Program-made: the position numbers and the translations under genes | In this document: positions 1 through 8,619 of the stretch, in pieces | How the letters are laid out: the number at the start of each line of letters is the position of its first letter | Position numbering within the stretch: the stretch's first letter is position 1 | Notes under the pieces: generated by a model | Seen by the model: the letters and a program-made list of their open reading frames with translations, nothing else | The model's database searches: none | Told to the model about the DNA's origin: nothing | Assembly (NCBI RefSeq): GCF_913776855.1 | Contig: NZ_CAJYQD010000013.1 | Coordinates: 1 to 52,013, forward strand | DNA length: 52,013 nucleotides | Source of the DNA: an uncultured Sphingomonas sp. | GTDB taxonomy: Bacteria; Pseudomonadota; Alphaproteobacteria; Sphingomonadales; Sphingomonadaceae | Direction of reading: 5' to 3'

Positions 1-1247
1 AAGCCGAAATTCGCGGCCATCGCCGGACCTATATCGGGTCGCTGCCGGGCAAGATCGTCACCAACCTGAAGAAGGCGGGCGCATCGAACCCGTTGTTCCT
101 GCTCGATGAGATCGACAAGCTGGGTCAAGATTTCCGTGGCGATCCGGCATCGGCGCTGCTGGAAGTGCTCGATCCCGAACAGAATGCAAAGTTCAACGAT
201 CACTATCTGGAGATCGACATCGATCTGTCGGACGTGATGTTCGTCTGCACCGCGAACACGTTGAACCTGCCGCAGGCGCTGCTCGACCGCATGGAGATCA
301 TCCGGCTGGAGGGCTATACCGAGGATGAGAAGGTCGAGATCGCCGAGCGGCATCTGGTTGCCAAGCAGGTCGACGCGCACGGGTTGAAGCCGGGCGAGTT
401 CGAGCTGACGCAGGAAGGGCTGCGCGACCTGATCCGCTTCTACACCCGCGAAGCCGGCGTACGCACGCTGGAGCGTGAGATCGCAAAGCTCGCTCGCAAG
501 GCGCTGCGGCGTATCCTTGAGGGCAAGGCGACGTCGGTCACGGTGACGCCGGACAACCTGCACGAGTTCGCCGGGGTGCGGAAATATCGCTTCGGCGTGG
601 GTGAGGAGGAGCATCAGATCGGCGCGGTTACCGGCCTTGCCTGGACCGAGGTCGGCGGCGAGCTGCTGACGATCGAAAGCGTGACGGTGCCGGGCAAGGG
701 ATCGGTCAAGACGACCGGCAAGCTGGGCGACGTGATGAAGGAATCGGTCGAGGCGGCGTGGAGCTACGTCAAGGCGCGCTCACCCGGCTATGGCATCAAA
801 CCGAGCCTGTTTCATCGCAAGGACGTCCATATCCACCTGCCCGAAGGCGCGGTGCCGAAGGATGGACCGTCGGCCGGTATCGGTCTGGTCACGTCGATCG
901 TCTCTACGCTGACCGGCGTTCCGGTACGGCGCGAGGTGGCGATGACTGGCGAAGTGACACTGCGCGGCCGTGTGCTGCCGATCGGCGGCCTCAAGGAGAA
1001 GTTGCTCGCGGCACTGCGCGGCGGGATCAAGACAGTGCTGATTCCGGTCGAGAACGAGAAGGATCTGGCGGAAATTCCGGACAATATCCGCGCCGGGCTG
1101 GAGATCGTTCCGGTGGCCCACGTCGATGAAGTGCTGCGCCTGGCGCTGACCGAGCCGCTGACGGCCATCGATTGGACCGAGGCCGACGATCTGGCAGCGC
1201 AGCCTCCGGTCCCGGTGCCCGGCATCGCCGAGTCGCGACCGCACTGA
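1..1247 (+). CDS. lon: ATP-dependent protease Lon, C-terminal part (5' end outside window)
   Basis: Reading frame is open from the first base (codons begin at base 3) and ends at a TGA at 1245-1247. It covers the second half of the AAA+ module, with a Walker-B-like [11 protein letters not shown] and a sensor region, followed by the LonP proteolytic domain. The catalytic serine is in KDGPSAGIG (codon at 870) and the catalytic-dyad lysine is in GGLKEK (codon at 993). Lon is a cytoplasmic homohexamer that unfolds and degrades misfolded and regulatory proteins using ATP. The next gene is hupB, the usual lon-hupB order in Proteobacteria. The N-terminal substrate-binding domain and Walker A lie upstream of the window. 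Confidence 0.98.
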   Translation, partial: AEIRGHRRTYIGSLPGKIVTNLKKAGASNPLFLLDEIDKLGQDFRGDPASALLEVLDPEQNAKFNDHYLEIDIDLSDVMFVCTANTLNLPQALLDRMEIIRLEGYTEDEKVEIAERHLVAKQVDAHGLKPGEFELTQEGLRDLIRFYTREAGVRTLEREIAKLARKALRRILEGKATSVTVTPDNLHEFAGVRKYRFGVGEEEHQIGAVTGLAWTEVGGELLTIESVTVPGKGSVKTTGKLGDVMKESVEAAWSYVKARSPGYGIKPSLFHRKDVHIHLPEGAVPKDGPSAGIGLVTSIVSTLTGVPVRREVAMTGEVTLRGRVLPIGGLKEKLLAALRGGIKTVLIPVENEKDLAEIPDNIRAGLEIVPVAHVDEVLRLALTEPLTAIDWTEADDLAAQPPVPVPGIAESRPH

Positions 1248-1249
1248 CC

Positions 1250-1278
1250 GCGGGGGGCGGTTGGTAACCGCCCCCCGC
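1250..1278 (+). terminator. 13-bp perfect GC-rich hairpin after lon
   Basis: The arms 1250-1262 and 1266-1278 are perfectly complementary with a 3-nt GGT loop. The hairpin starts 3 nt after the lon stop codon. No T-run follows, so it may be a Rho-dependent or imperfect terminator, or an mRNA 3'-end stabiliser. Confidence 0.6.
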
Positions 1279-1349
1279 CTGTCGCCGGATCGAACGTGCC
1301 GGGCGACCGGATGCAAAGCATTGGATTGCATCGTTTCGCCCATTTTGCT

Positions 1350-1378
1350 TTGACAGCACGCGTTTGCGCGGCCTTAGT
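1350..1378 (+). promoter_or_regulatory. possible hupB promoter
   Basis: A perfect -35 hexamer TTGACA (1350-1355) is followed after 17 nt by a poor -10 (CTTAGT, 1373-1378). It lies about 50 nt before the hupB RBS region. Only the -35 is convincing. Confidence 0.3.
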
Positions 1379-1429
1379 GCCGTACTTGAGTTTTCAATAT
1401 TGTCATACGGATGAAGGGGGTTCCACGGG

Positions 1430-1702
1430 ATGAACAAGCAGGAGCTGATCGGGCAGGTCGCCGACCATTCGGGGCTTACCCGCGGCGATGCGATGAAGGC
1501 GGTCGAAGCGGTTTTCGACGTCATCTCGGCGGCGCTCAAAAAGGGTGACGAGGTTCGTCTGGTCGGATTCGGCACCTTTTCGGTATCGAAGCGCAAGGCG
1601 TCGACCGGCCGCAACCCGCGCACCGGCGAGCCGATGACGATCAAGGCGTCGTCGCAGCCGAAGTTCAAGGCCGGCAAGGGCCTGAAGGATTCGGTGAATT
1701 AA
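1430..1702 (+). CDS. hupB: DNA-binding protein HU-beta
   Basis: The 90-residue product has the full HU/IHF fold and the usual length. It starts MNKQELIGQVADHSGL and has the VGFGTFSVSKRKA strand, the DNA-intercalating arm with the conserved proline in GRNPRTGEPM, and a C-terminal AGKGLKDSVN. HU is an abundant nucleoid protein that bends and compacts DNA as a dimer. Placement right after lon, with an AGGGGG-type RBS about 10 nt before the ATG, supports the call. An IHF subunit is less likely because of the hupB-type N-terminus and the lon context. Confidence 0.97.
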   Translation: MNKQELIGQVADHSGLTRGDAMKAVEAVFDVISAALKKGDEVRLVGFGTFSVSKRKASTGRNPRTGEPMTIKASSQPKFKAGKGLKDSVN

Positions 1703-1753
1703 CCTCTGGACACGATCGCCGGACCCATCTAGGGAGCCGGCCTCCGGGTTTCC

Positions 1754-1828
1754 GGGCGCGTAGCTCAGCGGTAGAGCACACCCTTCACACGGGTGGGGTC
1801 ACAGGTTCAATCCCTGTCGCGCCCACCA
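1754..1828 (+). tRNA. tRNA-Val (anticodon CAC)
   Basis: Cloverleaf: acceptor GGGCGCG (1754-1760) pairs with CGCGCCC (1818-1824), with T8-A9 and D-stem GCTC/GAGC. The anticodon stem CACCC/GGGTG encloses loop TTCACAC, giving anticodon CAC. The T-arm is present, followed by discriminator A and a genomically encoded CCA. Confidence 0.96.
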
Positions 1829-1832
1829 GATC

Positions 1833-1890
1833 AACGGCCGTCCGGCACTGCGACCTTCGCAAAGAGGCGCTGTGCCGGGCGGCCGTTTCT
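1833..1890 (+). terminator. terminator after tRNA-Val
   Basis: Long stem: AACGGCCG (1833-1840) pairs with CGGCCGTT (1880-1887), with an inner CCGGCA/TGCCGG extension, then TTTCT. It begins 5 nt after the tRNA CCA end. Confidence 0.65.
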
Positions 1891-1920
1891 GATTCCGATG
1901 TCCGCGTTCCATTCTGGCGT

Positions 1921-1938
1921 CTGTCACAAATCCGAAAC
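1921..1938 (+). promoter_or_regulatory. weak Pho-box-like site upstream of lipoprotein gene
   Basis: CTGTCACAAATCCGAAAC has a good first half (6 of 7 against CTGTCAT) and an AT-rich 4-nt spacer. The second half is poor (3 of 7). It lies about 150 nt before the lipoprotein start. This is suggestive only. Confidence 0.2.
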
Positions 1939-2088
1939 CATAACGTCTCCGAAATTTCATCGAAATCGCACGTTCCCGTCATCCACGGCGCCTAACGGGG
2001 CGGCTGTGGATCGGCCGCAGGGGGAGCCTTGGACGATCGCCGGGCCGCCGTGCCCGCATAACGAAAACCAGGTTTCGGGAGTTCTTCG

Positions 2089-3723
2089 ATGATGGCCAGC
2101 AGCAAGCGCATCGGCTTTATTCTCATGGCGTCGACGGCATGTGCCGCGCTCGCGGGTTGCAGCGGCGCCGATGGCGTCGCGTCGCCGGGTGCCGGCAGCA
2201 TCAATGTGACGATCCCCGCGCCGGCCCCCACGCCGACCCCGACCGCTTCGGCCACGCCGAGCGCGATCACCGCAGCGCAGTTCGCGACGTCGACCACGGT
2301 CAACGGCATCTCGATCACGTCGGATGAACAGCTGGCCATCGTCAACGCCGGCACGAACAACAACGTCAACGGCGTCGGTTCGACGATGAACGGCGTATAT
2401 CCGGTCGGCAGCGCCTCGCTGACCACGGCGACCGATCCGTCGACGATCAACAGCTTCTTCACCAGCACCAACTATGTCGGTGCGCTCAACGGCCCGACCG
2501 ATACTGCGTTCCAGGGCTGGACCTGCAATTCGACCTCGGCCGAATTCGGCGGTTCGGGCGCACGCTGCACCGCGGTCCCGTCGATCGGTACCTATGCCGC
2601 TGCGACCTCGGTCTGTCCGACTGGAACGACCGATGCCGGCACCAATAGCTCGAGCAGCCCGACGCTGCGTTTCTGCCGCCTGCCGCAGAACATCACCACC
2701 GACCTGACGCTGCCGAAGATCGCCGGCGTCGTCTATCGCCTGACCGGTCAGACCGAAGTCGGCACCGACCTTGGCACCACCGGCGGCACCGGTGTGACGC
2801 TGACGATTGCTGCCGGCGTCGTCATCGCTGCCGACTCGACCGAAGCCACGAACGACCTGCTGCTGGTCAACCGCGGTTCGAAGATTTCGGCCATCGGGAC
2901 GCGCGACGCACCGATCGTATTCACCTCGCAGCAGAACCTGGTCAACAACGGCGTGTCGGACGCGAGCCAGGGCCAGTGGGGCGGCATCATCCTGCTCGGC
3001 CGCGCACCGACCGCCGTCTGCGCCACCGGCACCGGCCCGAACGTCGCTGCGGGCACGTCGACGACCTGTCAGCAGGCGATCGAAGGCGTGACCGGTCGCT
3101 TCTACGGTGGCCCGAACGCCGCCGACAGCTCGGGCCAGATGTCCTACGTCCAGATCCGCTATTCGGGCATCGCGATCAGCGACGGCAACGAACTGCAGGG
3201 CCTGACGCTGGGCGGCACCGGTTCGGGTACAGTGCTGGATCATATTCAGAGCCACAATTCGGCCGATGACGGTATCGAAATCTTCGGCGGCACGACCAAC
3301 CTGAAGTACGTTGCCATCACCGGTGCGGACGATGACGGTTTCGACATCGACAACGGCTATCGCGGGTTCATGCAGTTCATGATCGCGGCGCAGCGCACGA
3401 TCGGCGCGACCGCCGACTCCTTCTCAACCGAGATCGACTCGAACAATGCCGAAGACCTGCTCCCGCGCACGTACAGCACCTATGCCAACTTCACCTTCAT
3501 CCAGACCGCACTGGCACCGTCGGCGATCCGTCAGCGCGGCGGCTCGGACATGCGCTACGTCAACGGCATCGTGAAGTCGGTGTCGGGCGTCACCTGCCTC
3601 AACCTGATCGCTGGCGAAACCAGCGCGTCGGATCGCTCCACGATCCGGGCCGCCGATTCGTCGAAGCAGGACGTCGGCCCGCCGGTGTTCAGCTCGGTCT
3701 ACTTCGCCTGCAACGGGCGCTGA
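2089..3723 (+). CDS. large outer-membrane-type lipoprotein, predicted beta-helix, partner of the adjacent TonB receptor
   Basis: A 544-residue protein with a type II signal peptide: charged MMASSKR, hydrophobic core and lipobox LAGC (Cys23). A Pro/Thr linker (about residues 45-60, APAPTPTPTASATPS) follows. The body is rich in Gly, Thr, Asn and Asp, with the GQWGGIILLGRAP motif and turn repeats such as NSADDGIEIFGG and GADDDGFDID, which suggest parallel beta-helix rungs. Eight mature cysteines occur in four close pairs, compatible with disulfides. RBS CGGGAG lies 7 nt before ATG 2089; ATG 2092 is an alternative. It directly precedes a TonB-dependent receptor, so I infer a surface lipoprotein that captures or gates the receptor's substrate. 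The substrate is not recognisable and no enzyme motif is visible. Confidence 0.8.
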   Translation: MMASSKRIGFILMASTACAALAGCSGADGVASPGAGSINVTIPAPAPTPTPTASATPSAITAAQFATSTTVNGISITSDEQLAIVNAGTNNNVNGVGSTMNGVYPVGSASLTTATDPSTINSFFTSTNYVGALNGPTDTAFQGWTCNSTSAEFGGSGARCTAVPSIGTYAAATSVCPTGTTDAGTNSSSSPTLRFCRLPQNITTDLTLPKIAGVVYRLTGQTEVGTDLGTTGGTGVTLTIAAGVVIAADSTEATNDLLLVNRGSKISAIGTRDAPIVFTSQQNLVNNGVSDASQGQWGGIILLGRAPTAVCATGTGPNVAAGTSTTCQQAIEGVTGRFYGGPNAADSSGQMSYVQIRYSGIAISDGNELQGLTLGGTGSGTVLDHIQSHNSADDGIEIFGGTTNLKYVAITGADDDGFDIDNGYRGFMQFMIAAQRTIGATADSFSTEIDSNNAEDLLPRTYSTYANFTFIQTALAPSAIRQRGGSDMRYVNGIVKSVSGVTCLNLIAGETSASDRSTIRAADSSKQDVGPPVFSSVYFACNGR

Positions 3724-3759
3724 TCCGCGACACCATCGCGCTCCAGCGATGACACGCCG

Positions 3760-3793
3760 ATGCCGGGGCGGGCCGATACGCCCGTCCCGGCAT
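3760..3793 (+). terminator. 13-bp hairpin between lipoprotein and receptor genes
   Basis: Arms 3760-3772 and 3781-3793 pair over 13 positions with one G-U and an 8-nt loop. A short CTCTTT follows rather than a clean T-run. In this position it could attenuate transcription into the receptor gene or stabilise the upstream mRNA. Confidence 0.5.
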
Positions 3794-3829
3794 TCGCTCT
3801 TTACGATTTGAACAGGTGGATCCCGGGTC

Positions 3830-6637
3830 ATGCAGCACCGTCGCGCCTACGCAACGCTCCTTCTTTTGACATCGCAACTGGTCGCGCCGGCCGTGCTGGC
3901 GCAGACGGCGCCGGCACCGACGGCGGCGACCCCGCCGGTCGTGCCGACCGGAACCCAGCCCGATACCGCGACTACGCCGCAGGACGGCACGACGACCGAC
4001 GCCCCGGCCGAAGTCTCCTCGCCCGGCTTCGACGAATCGGCGGCGGAGGAGATCGTCGTCGTCGGCCGCAACATTCCGAACGTCGTGCGCGCCACGCCGC
4101 AGATCGTGTCGGTACTGTCGGAAGCCGACATCGCCCGTACCGGTGATGGCGACATCGCCGGCGCGCTGACCCGCGTCACCGGCCTGTCGGTCGTCGGCGG
4201 CGGCTTCGTCTATGTCCGTGGCCTTGGCGATCGCTATTCGTCTTCGCTCCTCAACGGATCGCCGCTGCCCAGCCCCGAACCGCTACGCCGCTCGGTCCCG
4301 CTCGACATTTTCCCGACGTCGATCGTCGGCTCGGCGCTGGTGCAGAAGACCTATTCGGTCAACTTCCCCGGCGAATTCGGCGGCGGCGTCATCAACCTGA
4401 CGTCGAAGGCGATCCCAAAGAAGAACTTCCTGTCAATCGGCGGGTCGATCGCCGCCGATACGGTGACGACCAGCGAACTGGGTTATGTCTATGCCGGCGG
4501 CAAGTCCGACTGGCTGGGCTATGACGACGGTACGCGCGGCGTGCCTGCGTTCATCCGCAACGCCGACCAGGGATCGGGCATGTTCACCGCACAGCAGGTC
4601 GCGCAGCTCAACAATGCGCGTACGACGCTGTTGCAGGTCAACAACCAGCTGCCGGCCAATTTGTCGGGTGAGATCGCCGGCGGGTCGGTGTTCGATGTCG
4701 GCAGCGACCGGCTGGGCGTCATCGCCTCGCTAGGCCTGTCGAACACGTTCCGCACCCGCGACGCGATCCAGCAGGACAGCGTCAGCGAGAATGGTACCGT
4801 CCGCAACGATTTCCGCACCGTGCTGACCGACAATCGGATCGTCGCGAATGCGCTGGTCGGGCTGGGATACGAATTCAACGACAACACCCTGCGCTGGACC
4901 AACGTCTATATCCACGACACGCTGAAGCAGGGGCGCCTTGCCGGGTCGGAAGCATACAACAACTTCAGCGGCCTGCGGCTTCAGCAGAACACCAACTGGT
5001 TCGAACGCCAGCTGATCGAAAGCCAGCTGGTCGGCGAGTTCAAGCTGACCGATGCGCTGAAGTTCGACGCGCGCGGCGCCTATGCCAATTCGAAGCGCAA
5101 TGCGCCGTACGAGCGACAGTTCGACTATCTGTGTTCGAACCGCACGACCAATGGCTATCCGATCACCAGCGATGGCGCACCGTTCTCGCGCGGGTTCAAT
5201 TGCAACGGCGCGTATCAGGTGACGCAGCGCTTCTCGCCGTTCGCCAGCGTCGTGTTCAGCGAGCTGAACGAGAACCTGTACACGGGACAGGCGGACCTGT
5301 CGTACAAGCTGGCGACGGACCGGCCGATCACCTTGTCGAGCGGCTATTTCTATTCGAACACCGACCGCAATTCGCGGCGGCTTCAGTTCAACTACCAGAC
5401 CAGCGATGGCGCGGGCACCGCACCGGGCTTCCCCAACAACCTGTTGCGGCCCGATTACCTGTTGTCGCCGGACTCGCTGTTCAACGCCTGTCCGCAGCGC
5501 GGTACCGGCGCCTGCACCATCCAGCTGCAGTTCAATACGCAGAACGGCGCCTACGCCTATGACGCGGGTCTCGAAATCCATGCCGGCTATGTCCAGGCGG
5601 AGGCAGAGGTCAGTGACGGGCTGCGCGCGGTGGCGGGCGTGCGGTATGAAACGGCGCGCGAGATCGTGACGCCGATCGGTAATCCTTCGACCATCCTGAA
5701 GAATGGCTACTGGCTGCCGGCCGGCACGCTGACGTGGAACTTCGCGTCGGACATGCAGGCCCGGTTGAGCGGCGCGAAGACGATCTCGCGCCCGCAATTC
5801 CGTGAACTCGCACCGCAGCAGTTCCGCGATCCGGACTCGGACCGCCTGTTCTTCGGTAACCCGAACCTGCGCGACTCCGAACTGTGGAACCTCGAAGCGC
5901 GCTACGAATGGTTCTTCGGCCGCGACCAGCGGCTGACCGCGGCCGGCTTCTACAAGCGGATCGATCGCCCGATCGAACAAGCCGGCTTCTATCCCAGCCC
6001 CGACGCGACGCTGCAGACCGGCTTCACCTATCTGCCCAAGGCGACCTTGTGGGGCGGAGAGATCGAGGCGCAGAAGTATATTCCGCTCGAAAGCCTCGGC
6101 AATTTCTTTGCTGCCCGCCGGCTCCTGCTGCTGGCGAATTACACCTATACCCAGTCGCAGATCACGGCGGATGGCAGCTGCGTTCCCAATCCGGCGGCGG
6201 CCCTCGGTTCACCGGGGATCGGTGGCTGCGCGGCGGGCTTCGGCCGGGCGAACCTGTTGTTCCGCGACGGCGCACCGCTGACCGGCCAGTCGGATCATCT
6301 GGTGAACGTGCAGGTCGGTCTGGAAGACACCGCCAACCTCTCGCAGCTGACCCTGCTGTTCAACTATGCCAGCGACCGCGTGACCAATCGCGGTCCGTCG
6401 AACCTGTCGGGGCAGGGGTTCCAGCCCGATATCGTCGAGCGTCCGGGCATCCGCCTCGACCTCGTGGCGCGGCAGGGCTTCGAAGTGGCCGGTGCGAACC
6501 TCGAGGTGAAGGCGGAAGCCCGCAACCTGACCGGCACGCGCTATTCGGAAAGCCAGAATTTCGGTGGCAATCCGGTCTATATCAACCGCTATGACCTTGG
6601 CCGCATGTTCTCGCTGGGTATCACCGCCCAGTTCTGA
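3830..6637 (+). CDS. TonB-dependent outer-membrane receptor
   Basis: A 935-residue protein. The signal peptide ends near VLAQ (residue about 25). A Pro/Thr-rich spacer follows, then a TonB-box-like EEIVVVGRN (about residues 75-83). The plug domain carries VYVRGLGDRYSSSLLNG and FGGGVINLTSK. The rest is a long 22-strand-type barrel rich in aromatic and Asn/Asp segments, ending in a terminal phenylalanine (GITAQF), as BAM substrates do. TonB-ExbBD energises substrate import through such receptors. RBS AGGTGGA lies 9 nt before the ATG. The preceding lipoprotein gene and the 106-nt gap suggest co-expression. The substrate cannot be read from sequence; nothing nearby specifically indicates iron or a sugar. 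Confidence 0.93.
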   Translation: MQHRRAYATLLLLTSQLVAPAVLAQTAPAPTAATPPVVPTGTQPDTATTPQDGTTTDAPAEVSSPGFDESAAEEIVVVGRNIPNVVRATPQIVSVLSEADIARTGDGDIAGALTRVTGLSVVGGGFVYVRGLGDRYSSSLLNGSPLPSPEPLRRSVPLDIFPTSIVGSALVQKTYSVNFPGEFGGGVINLTSKAIPKKNFLSIGGSIAADTVTTSELGYVYAGGKSDWLGYDDGTRGVPAFIRNADQGSGMFTAQQVAQLNNARTTLLQVNNQLPANLSGEIAGGSVFDVGSDRLGVIASLGLSNTFRTRDAIQQDSVSENGTVRNDFRTVLTDNRIVANALVGLGYEFNDNTLRWTNVYIHDTLKQGRLAGSEAYNNFSGLRLQQNTNWFERQLIESQLVGEFKLTDALKFDARGAYANSKRNAPYERQFDYLCSNRTTNGYPITSDGAPFSRGFNCNGAYQVTQRFSPFASVVFSELNENLYTGQADLSYKLATDRPITLSSGYFYSNTDRNSRRLQFNYQTSDGAGTAPGFPNNLLRPDYLLSPDSLFNACPQRGTGACTIQLQFNTQNGAYAYDAGLEIHAGYVQAEAEVSDGLRAVAGVRYETAREIVTPIGNPSTILKNGYWLPAGTLTWNFASDMQARLSGAKTISRPQFRELAPQQFRDPDSDRLFFGNPNLRDSELWNLEARYEWFFGRDQRLTAAGFYKRIDRPIEQAGFYPSPDATLQTGFTYLPKATLWGGEIEAQKYIPLESLGNFFAARRLLLLANYTYTQSQITADGSCVPNPAAALGSPGIGGCAAGFGRANLLFRDGAPLTGQSDHLVNVQVGLEDTANLSQLTLLFNYASDRVTNRGPSNLSGQGFQPDIVERPGIRLDLVARQGFEVAGANLEVKAEARNLTGTRYSESQNFGGNPVYINRYDLGRMFSLGITAQF

Positions 6638-6655
6638 TCCGGACCGAACGACGCG

Positions 6656-6687
6656 ACGGGCCGTCGGCAGCAATGCCGGCGGCCCGT
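6656..6687. terminator. bidirectional hairpin between convergent genes
   Basis: ACGGGCCG (6656-6663) pairs with CGGCCCGT (6680-6687), with an inner CGGCA/TGCCG. It sits between the receptor stop (6637) and the stop of the leftward oxygenase gene (6692). Confidence 0.55.
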
Positions 6688-6691
6688 TCGA

Positions 6692-7363
6692 TTATCCCCA
6701 GGGGCGTTCGCGAAACCACTTGGTCAGGACATATTTGGTGCCCTCGCGTACCTTCATCCCGTGGTGCAGCGTCGCGGGGTTGGGCGTGCCGTCGGGGCGC
6801 AGGTTGCTCCATGCCAGCAGCTTGCCGGTTTCGGGCTGCACGATCTTGTCGATCGCCTTGAACCGCGTCGCCCCGCCCGCGCCGGGTTCGTTCAGGTACA
6901 GCATCACCGTCCAGGTCCGGTTGCCGGCGACCGAGCAGTATTTCACGAAGTCGCCGCCCTGTGGGTCGAAATAATCGGTGTGCGCCTTGAACTCCTGCCC
7001 GACGGCATAACGCTGTCCCTGCAGGGGTTCGCCATGCGCCGGGTCCAACCCGCAGAAATCGTAGATCAGCGCTTCGGTTGCCGCGACCACCGGATCGGTC
7101 GAATCGAGGTCGCAGGTCTCGCTGGTGCGGAAGGTCGGGTCGCCATTGGCATCGGCGATGGTCGAGGGGCGGCGTTTTGCATCGATTCGTTCGATCAGCG
7201 CGCTGCAAAGTTCGGTGGGGATCAGGGCGCGGCGGATGAACAGCGACAGCTTTCCACTTGGCACGCGCTGTACGCCCGGCTGGGCAAGGATATGCGCGAC
7301 GACCGCTTCAGACGGGTGGCCAGAACCCAGATTGGGTCGGACGAGGGCAGGGGGCGTTTCCAT
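6692..7363 (-). CDS. 2-oxoglutarate/Fe(II)-dependent prolyl-4-hydroxylase-like oxygenase
   Basis: A 223-residue protein starting METPPALVRPNLG. The P4H alpha-subunit core is visible: iron ligands in FKAHTDYFDPQGG (H and D), the distal iron histidine in TLHHGMKV, and the 2-oxoglutarate-binding lysine region EGTKYVLTKWFRERPW near the C-terminus. Such enzymes hydroxylate prolyl or other side chains using O2, Fe(II) and 2-oxoglutarate; the bacterial substrate is usually unknown. There is no signal peptide, so it is probably cytoplasmic. I chose the ATG at 7363 because the open frame upstream of it runs backwards through tRNA-His. Convergent with the TonB receptor; no operon partner. Confidence 0.88.
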   Translation of the reverse strand: METPPALVRPNLGSGHPSEAVVAHILAQPGVQRVPSGKLSLFIRRALIPTELCSALIERIDAKRRPSTIADANGDPTFRTSETCDLDSTDPVVAATEALIYDFCGLDPAHGEPLQGQRYAVGQEFKAHTDYFDPQGGDFVKYCSVAGNRTWTVMLYLNEPGAGGATRFKAIDKIVQPETGKLLAWSNLRPDGTPNPATLHHGMKVREGTKYVLTKWFRERPWG

Positions 7364-7443
7364 GGCAAATTCTCTGCCAGAACGATTATCGCTACGCCAC
7401 TGCTTGACCGATGCGCGAGGCACCGCTAAGCGCGCCACTCCAC

Positions 7444-7521
7444 GGCGACCGTAGTTCAATTGGTTAGAGCGCCGGCTTGTGATGCCGGAAGTTGCGGGTT
7501 CAAGTCCCGTCGGTCGCCCCA
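7444..7521 (+). tRNA. tRNA-His (anticodon GTG) with encoded G-1
   Basis: Acceptor GCGACCG (7445-7451) pairs with CGGTCGC (7511-7517). G at 7444 is G-1 and faces C73 (7518). The anticodon stem CCGGC/GCCGG holds loop TTGTGAT (GTG). CCA is encoded at 7519-7521. The extra G-1:C73 pair is the canonical histidine identity element. Confidence 0.96.
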
Positions 7522-7547
7522 TCCCTTACAGCGCTGGAGCCGCCGCC

Positions 7548-8597
7548 GTGCAGACCGATTGGGGCTATCCCGACTTCGACGAACACGAGGGCATCCACCT
7601 CTTTTCCGATCACCAGACCGGCCTGCGCTGCGTCATCGCGGTCCATTCGACCGCGCTGGGCCCGGCGGCGGGCGGCGTCCGTTTCTGGCGCTATGCCAAT
7701 AGCGACGCGGCGGTGACCGATGCGCTGCGCCTGTCGCGCGGCATGAGCTTCAAGAACGCGATGGCCGGATTGCCCATGGGTGGCGGCAAGGGCGTCGTGC
7801 TGGCGCCCGAGGGCGGCGCCAAGACCCCCGAACTGCTCGCCGCCTTCGGCCAAGCGGTCGAATCGCTCGGCGGCCGCTATGTGACGGCCGAGGATGTCGG
7901 CATGTCGGAAGCCGACATGATCACGATTTCGGGGTCGACGAAGTATGTTTCGGGCCTGCCGGTCGCCGCGGGCAATGCCGGCGGCGATCCGGGGCCGTTC
8001 ACTGCGATGGGCGTCTATTTGGGCGTGCGTGCGGCGGCGAAGCGCGCGCTGGGCAGCGACGACATGCGTGGCGTGCGGGTCGCGGTGCAGGGCGTCGGAT
8101 CGGTCGGTGGCGGGCTTGCCCGCCTGCTGGCGAAGGACGGCGCCGTCCTGACGCTGGCCGATGTCAACGAAGCCCGTGCCGAGGCACTGGCGAGCGAACT
8201 GGGTGCGACGACCGCCGATCCGGCGTCGGTCCTGACGCTGGAGGCCGATATCGTCAGCCCCAACGCGCTGGGCGCGGTCTTGGATGAAGCGACGATCGCG
8301 GCGCTGAAGTGCAAGGCGGTGGCCGGCGGTGCCAACAACCAGCTGGCGACCGCCGCAGAGGGCAAACGGCTGCACGATCGCGGTATCCTCTACGCCCCCG
8401 ATTACGTCATCAATGCCGGCGGCATCATCAACGTGGCGCTCGAATATCTCGGCCAAGGCGACCGTGCCGAAGTGGAGGCGCGGATCGCGCGCATTCCCGA
8501 CCGGCTGGTGCAGGTATGGGATGAGAGCGAAGCCAGCGGCAAGCCGCATTCGGACGTCGCCGATACCATTGCCCGCCGCCTGATCGGGCGCGGCTGA
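7548..8597 (+). CDS. Leu/Val/Phe/Glu-type amino-acid dehydrogenase (leucine dehydrogenase family)
   Basis: A 349-residue NAD-dependent oxidoreductase that deaminates a branched-chain amino acid to the 2-oxo acid plus ammonia. Visible features: glycine-rich catalytic MGGGKGVVL with the active-site lysine (about residue 80), the TAEDVGMSEADM segment, the Rossmann dinucleotide motif VQGVGSVGGGLA (about residue 180), and VAGGANNQL followed by APDYVINAGG. Length fits leucine dehydrogenases (about 350) rather than glutamate dehydrogenases. The start is GTG at 7548 with RBS GGAG 8 nt before it; upstream open frame overlaps tRNA-His. Leucine versus valine preference cannot be decided by eye. Confidence 0.9.
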   Translation: MQTDWGYPDFDEHEGIHLFSDHQTGLRCVIAVHSTALGPAAGGVRFWRYANSDAAVTDALRLSRGMSFKNAMAGLPMGGGKGVVLAPEGGAKTPELLAAFGQAVESLGGRYVTAEDVGMSEADMITISGSTKYVSGLPVAAGNAGGDPGPFTAMGVYLGVRAAAKRALGSDDMRGVRVAVQGVGSVGGGLARLLAKDGAVLTLADVNEARAEALASELGATTADPASVLTLEADIVSPNALGAVLDEATIAALKCKAVAGGANNQLATAAEGKRLHDRGILYAPDYVINAGGIINVALEYLGQGDRAEVEARIARIPDRLVQVWDESEASGKPHSDVADTIARRLIGRG

Positions 8598-8619
8598 CGA
8601 CACCGGGCTGGCGCCGGCG

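Noticed and set aside
1957..3255. Long leftward open frame opposite the lipoprotein gene
   Set aside because: An Arg/Ala/Gly-rich shadow typical of GC-rich DNA; the plus strand has a signal peptide, lipobox and RBS.
7364..7522. N-terminal extension of the oxygenase gene past ATG 7363
   Set aside because: It reads antisense through tRNA-His and has no domain sequence.
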